Part shown: in pieces, positions 5,961-6,911 of the stretch | Layout of the letters: each line of letters starts with the position of its first letter | Position numbering within the stretch: position 1 is the first letter of the stretch | Assembly (NCBI GenBank): GCA_947632685.1 | Contig: CANRQD010000071.1 | Coordinates: forward strand, 1 to 6,911 | Length of the DNA: 6,911 bases | Reading direction: 5' to 3' | DNA from: an uncultured Bacilli bacterium | Lineage (GTDB): Bacteria > Bacillota_I > Bacilli_A > RF39 > UBA660 | Made by a program: the position numbers and the translations under genes | The notes under the pieces: generated by a model | Told to the model about the DNA's origin: nothing | The model's input: only the letters and a program-made list of their open reading frames with translations | Databases searched by the model: none

Positions 5961-6626
5961 TTATTCTACTGATTGTAATTCACCAATATAAATTGTTTGA
6001 GTAGTTTTATCAAAATTAGTACAAGTAACAAGTGTTAAAGTTGTTCTATTTTGATTTCTATATATTGAAATATTACCAACTTTTGGTGCTTTATATATAT
6101 TTACAAATTTATATGTATATGTTTTATTGTTAAAAATAACTTTTGCTGTATCTCCCGTAGCCAACTTATATAAGTCATTGAAAAATGAATTCCATGCAGT
6201 TCCTGAATGACCTGCTATTATTAAGTTACCTTTTTCTACATTAGGATAATCTGCTTCCTTAACAAGTAACAAGTTTTTATCAACATCATTATATTCTGAT
6301 TCTTTTGGATAAAATCCTTTATTAAAACCTATTTTATCGATAACTAATGTACCAATATATTGGTTAGGATCAACTATAATATCAGATGCAGTATCACTAT
6401 CACTTATAATATTTTCCTCTTCTATTCCATTTTCATTAGCTTCTGTAAAGAAGACATTATTCATATAATCATATGCCATTATCTTCTTTGAGTTAATATA
6501 ATTATATGAAAGAAAGAATCCCCCAATCATTATTATTATAGTACCAATAAAAGCTACTACAGTTGGTGAGATTCTTTTTTTATGTTTTTTATTATCTATG
6601 TGCCTTCTTGTTATTTTTGTATACAT
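5961..6626 (-). CDS. Sortase, membrane-anchored transpeptidase
   Basis: Sortases cut surface proteins at an LPXTG-like signal and join them to cell-wall peptide or to pilin subunits on the outer face of the membrane. The 221-residue product has a basic N-terminus, one membrane segment at about 22-40, a variable acidic linker (60-86) and the beta-barrel catalytic domain from about residue 88. The catalytic His is in NLIIAGHSG (134-142; H140) and the catalytic Cys in TLTLVTCTN (196-204; C202). The arginine normally found shortly after the cysteine is missing: in DKTTQTIYIGEL (206-217) Q210 is at that place. I cannot place it safely in class A, B or C. Its ATG lies 35 bases inside the upstream surface-protein gene in another frame, with AGGT seven bases before it as a weak ribosome site. 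That arrangement suggests coupled translation and makes the neighbouring VPDTG protein its likely substrate. Confidence 0.92.
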   Translation of the reverse strand: MYTKITRRHIDNKKHKKRISPTVVAFIGTIIIMIGGFFLSYNYINSKKIMAYDYMNNVFFTEANENGIEEENIISDSDTASDIIVDPNQYIGTLVIDKIGFNKGFYPKESEYNDVDKNLLLVKEADYPNVEKGNLIIAGHSGTAWNSFFNDLYKLATGDTAKVIFNNKTYTYKFVNIYKAPKVGNISIYRNQNRTTLTLVTCTNFDKTTQTIYIGELQSVE

Positions 6627-6911
6627 ATGCTATACCTGATGAGATAATAGTGATACCAATTAAATAAAATGGAATTGAACTTGATCCTGTATCAGGAACT
6701 TCTACATAACATTCATCATCATCTTTTCCACCATTTTCACAAGTTTTAGGAACATCTTTAATAGTTACTTGATAAGATAGATGATCACTGTCTATTGTAA
6801 ATGTTTGAGTTTCTTCATTTAAGAAATATCCTTCTGGTGCTTCTTCTTCTTCTACTGTATATGTTCCATTTGAAAGACCTGTTATACTATTTCCGTTTAC
6901 TGATGATGTAA
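6592..6911 (-). CDS. Cell-wall-anchored surface protein with SpaA/Cna_B-type domain, C-terminal part only
   Basis: The gene runs in from the right edge; only the last 105 codons and a stop are present. The visible part ends a prealbumin-like SpaA/Cna_B domain with the E-box YTVEEEEAPEGY (6826-6861), whose glutamate normally catalyses an internal Lys-Asn isopeptide bond. A strand pattern follows, with TQTFTID and YQVTIKD. Next is a short acidic, Gly-rich linker bracketed by two cysteines (KTC...DEC). The sorting signal is VPDTG (6685-6699), then a hydrophobic stretch (about 6619-6675) and the basic tail KNNKKAHR. This is the three-part signal recognised by sortases, with V replacing the usual L. 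The reading frame overlaps the sortase start by 35 bases. Such proteins are adhesins or pilus subunits; which one this is cannot be said without the rest of the gene. Confidence 0.9.
   Translation of the reverse strand, partial: TSSVNGNSITGLSNGTYTVEEEEAPEGYFLNEETQTFTIDSDHLSYQVTIKDVPKTCENGGKDDDECYVEVPDTGSSSIPFYLIGITIISSGIAYVYKNNKKAHR

Overview
This is a very AT-rich window in which every supported gene lies on the minus strand. It looks like an uncultured low-GC Firmicute of the Bacilli/Mollicutes-related gut type (an RF39- or Erysipelotrichia-like lineage). The reasons are the strong A/T codon bias, the classic AGGAGG-type ribosome sites, a sortase with a cell-wall-anchored surface protein (so a walled Gram-positive), and short operons. 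Tryptophan is read from TGG in the codons inspected and TGA closes the gene at 2211-2585, so the standard bacterial code fits and the Mycoplasma code does not. The taxon is inferred from style and was not searched.

Reading in the direction of transcription (right to left), the right third is a surface-display operon that enters from beyond the right edge. It holds the C-terminal end of an SpaA/Cna_B-type surface protein with a VPDTG sorting signal (6592-6911). The sortase that presumably anchors it follows (5961-6626), with its start codon inside the surface-protein gene. Last is an unrecognised five-pass membrane protein whose cytoplasmic tail carries four tandem 27-residue repeats (4768-5937). 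A rho-independent terminator that overlaps the stop codon of this last gene ends the unit.

The middle and left form a second operon, starting from its own promoter near 4717: pcrA DNA helicase (2596-4692), a 124-residue unknown protein (2211-2585), a sugar-phosphate-type nucleotidyltransferase (1315-2214), a Bax inhibitor-1 family membrane protein (664-1302) and a small membrane-anchored extracytoplasmic protein (113-646). Gaps are 10 to 17 bases, or a 4-base ATGA overlap, and ribosome sites sit on the preceding stop codons. A strong hairpin plus T-tract terminator ends it at 74-97. The usual ligA partner of pcrA is not the next gene.

The most striking element is at the left edge. Immediately after that terminator comes a near-consensus sigma-A promoter on the minus strand (TTGACA, 18-base spacer, TAGAAT). 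Half of its spacer is an uninterrupted run of nine G residues, in sequence that otherwise has almost no GC. A ribosome-binding sequence lies at the extreme edge, so a gene should start within a few bases to the left. The layout matches a phase-variable promoter switch driven by slippage of the G tract.
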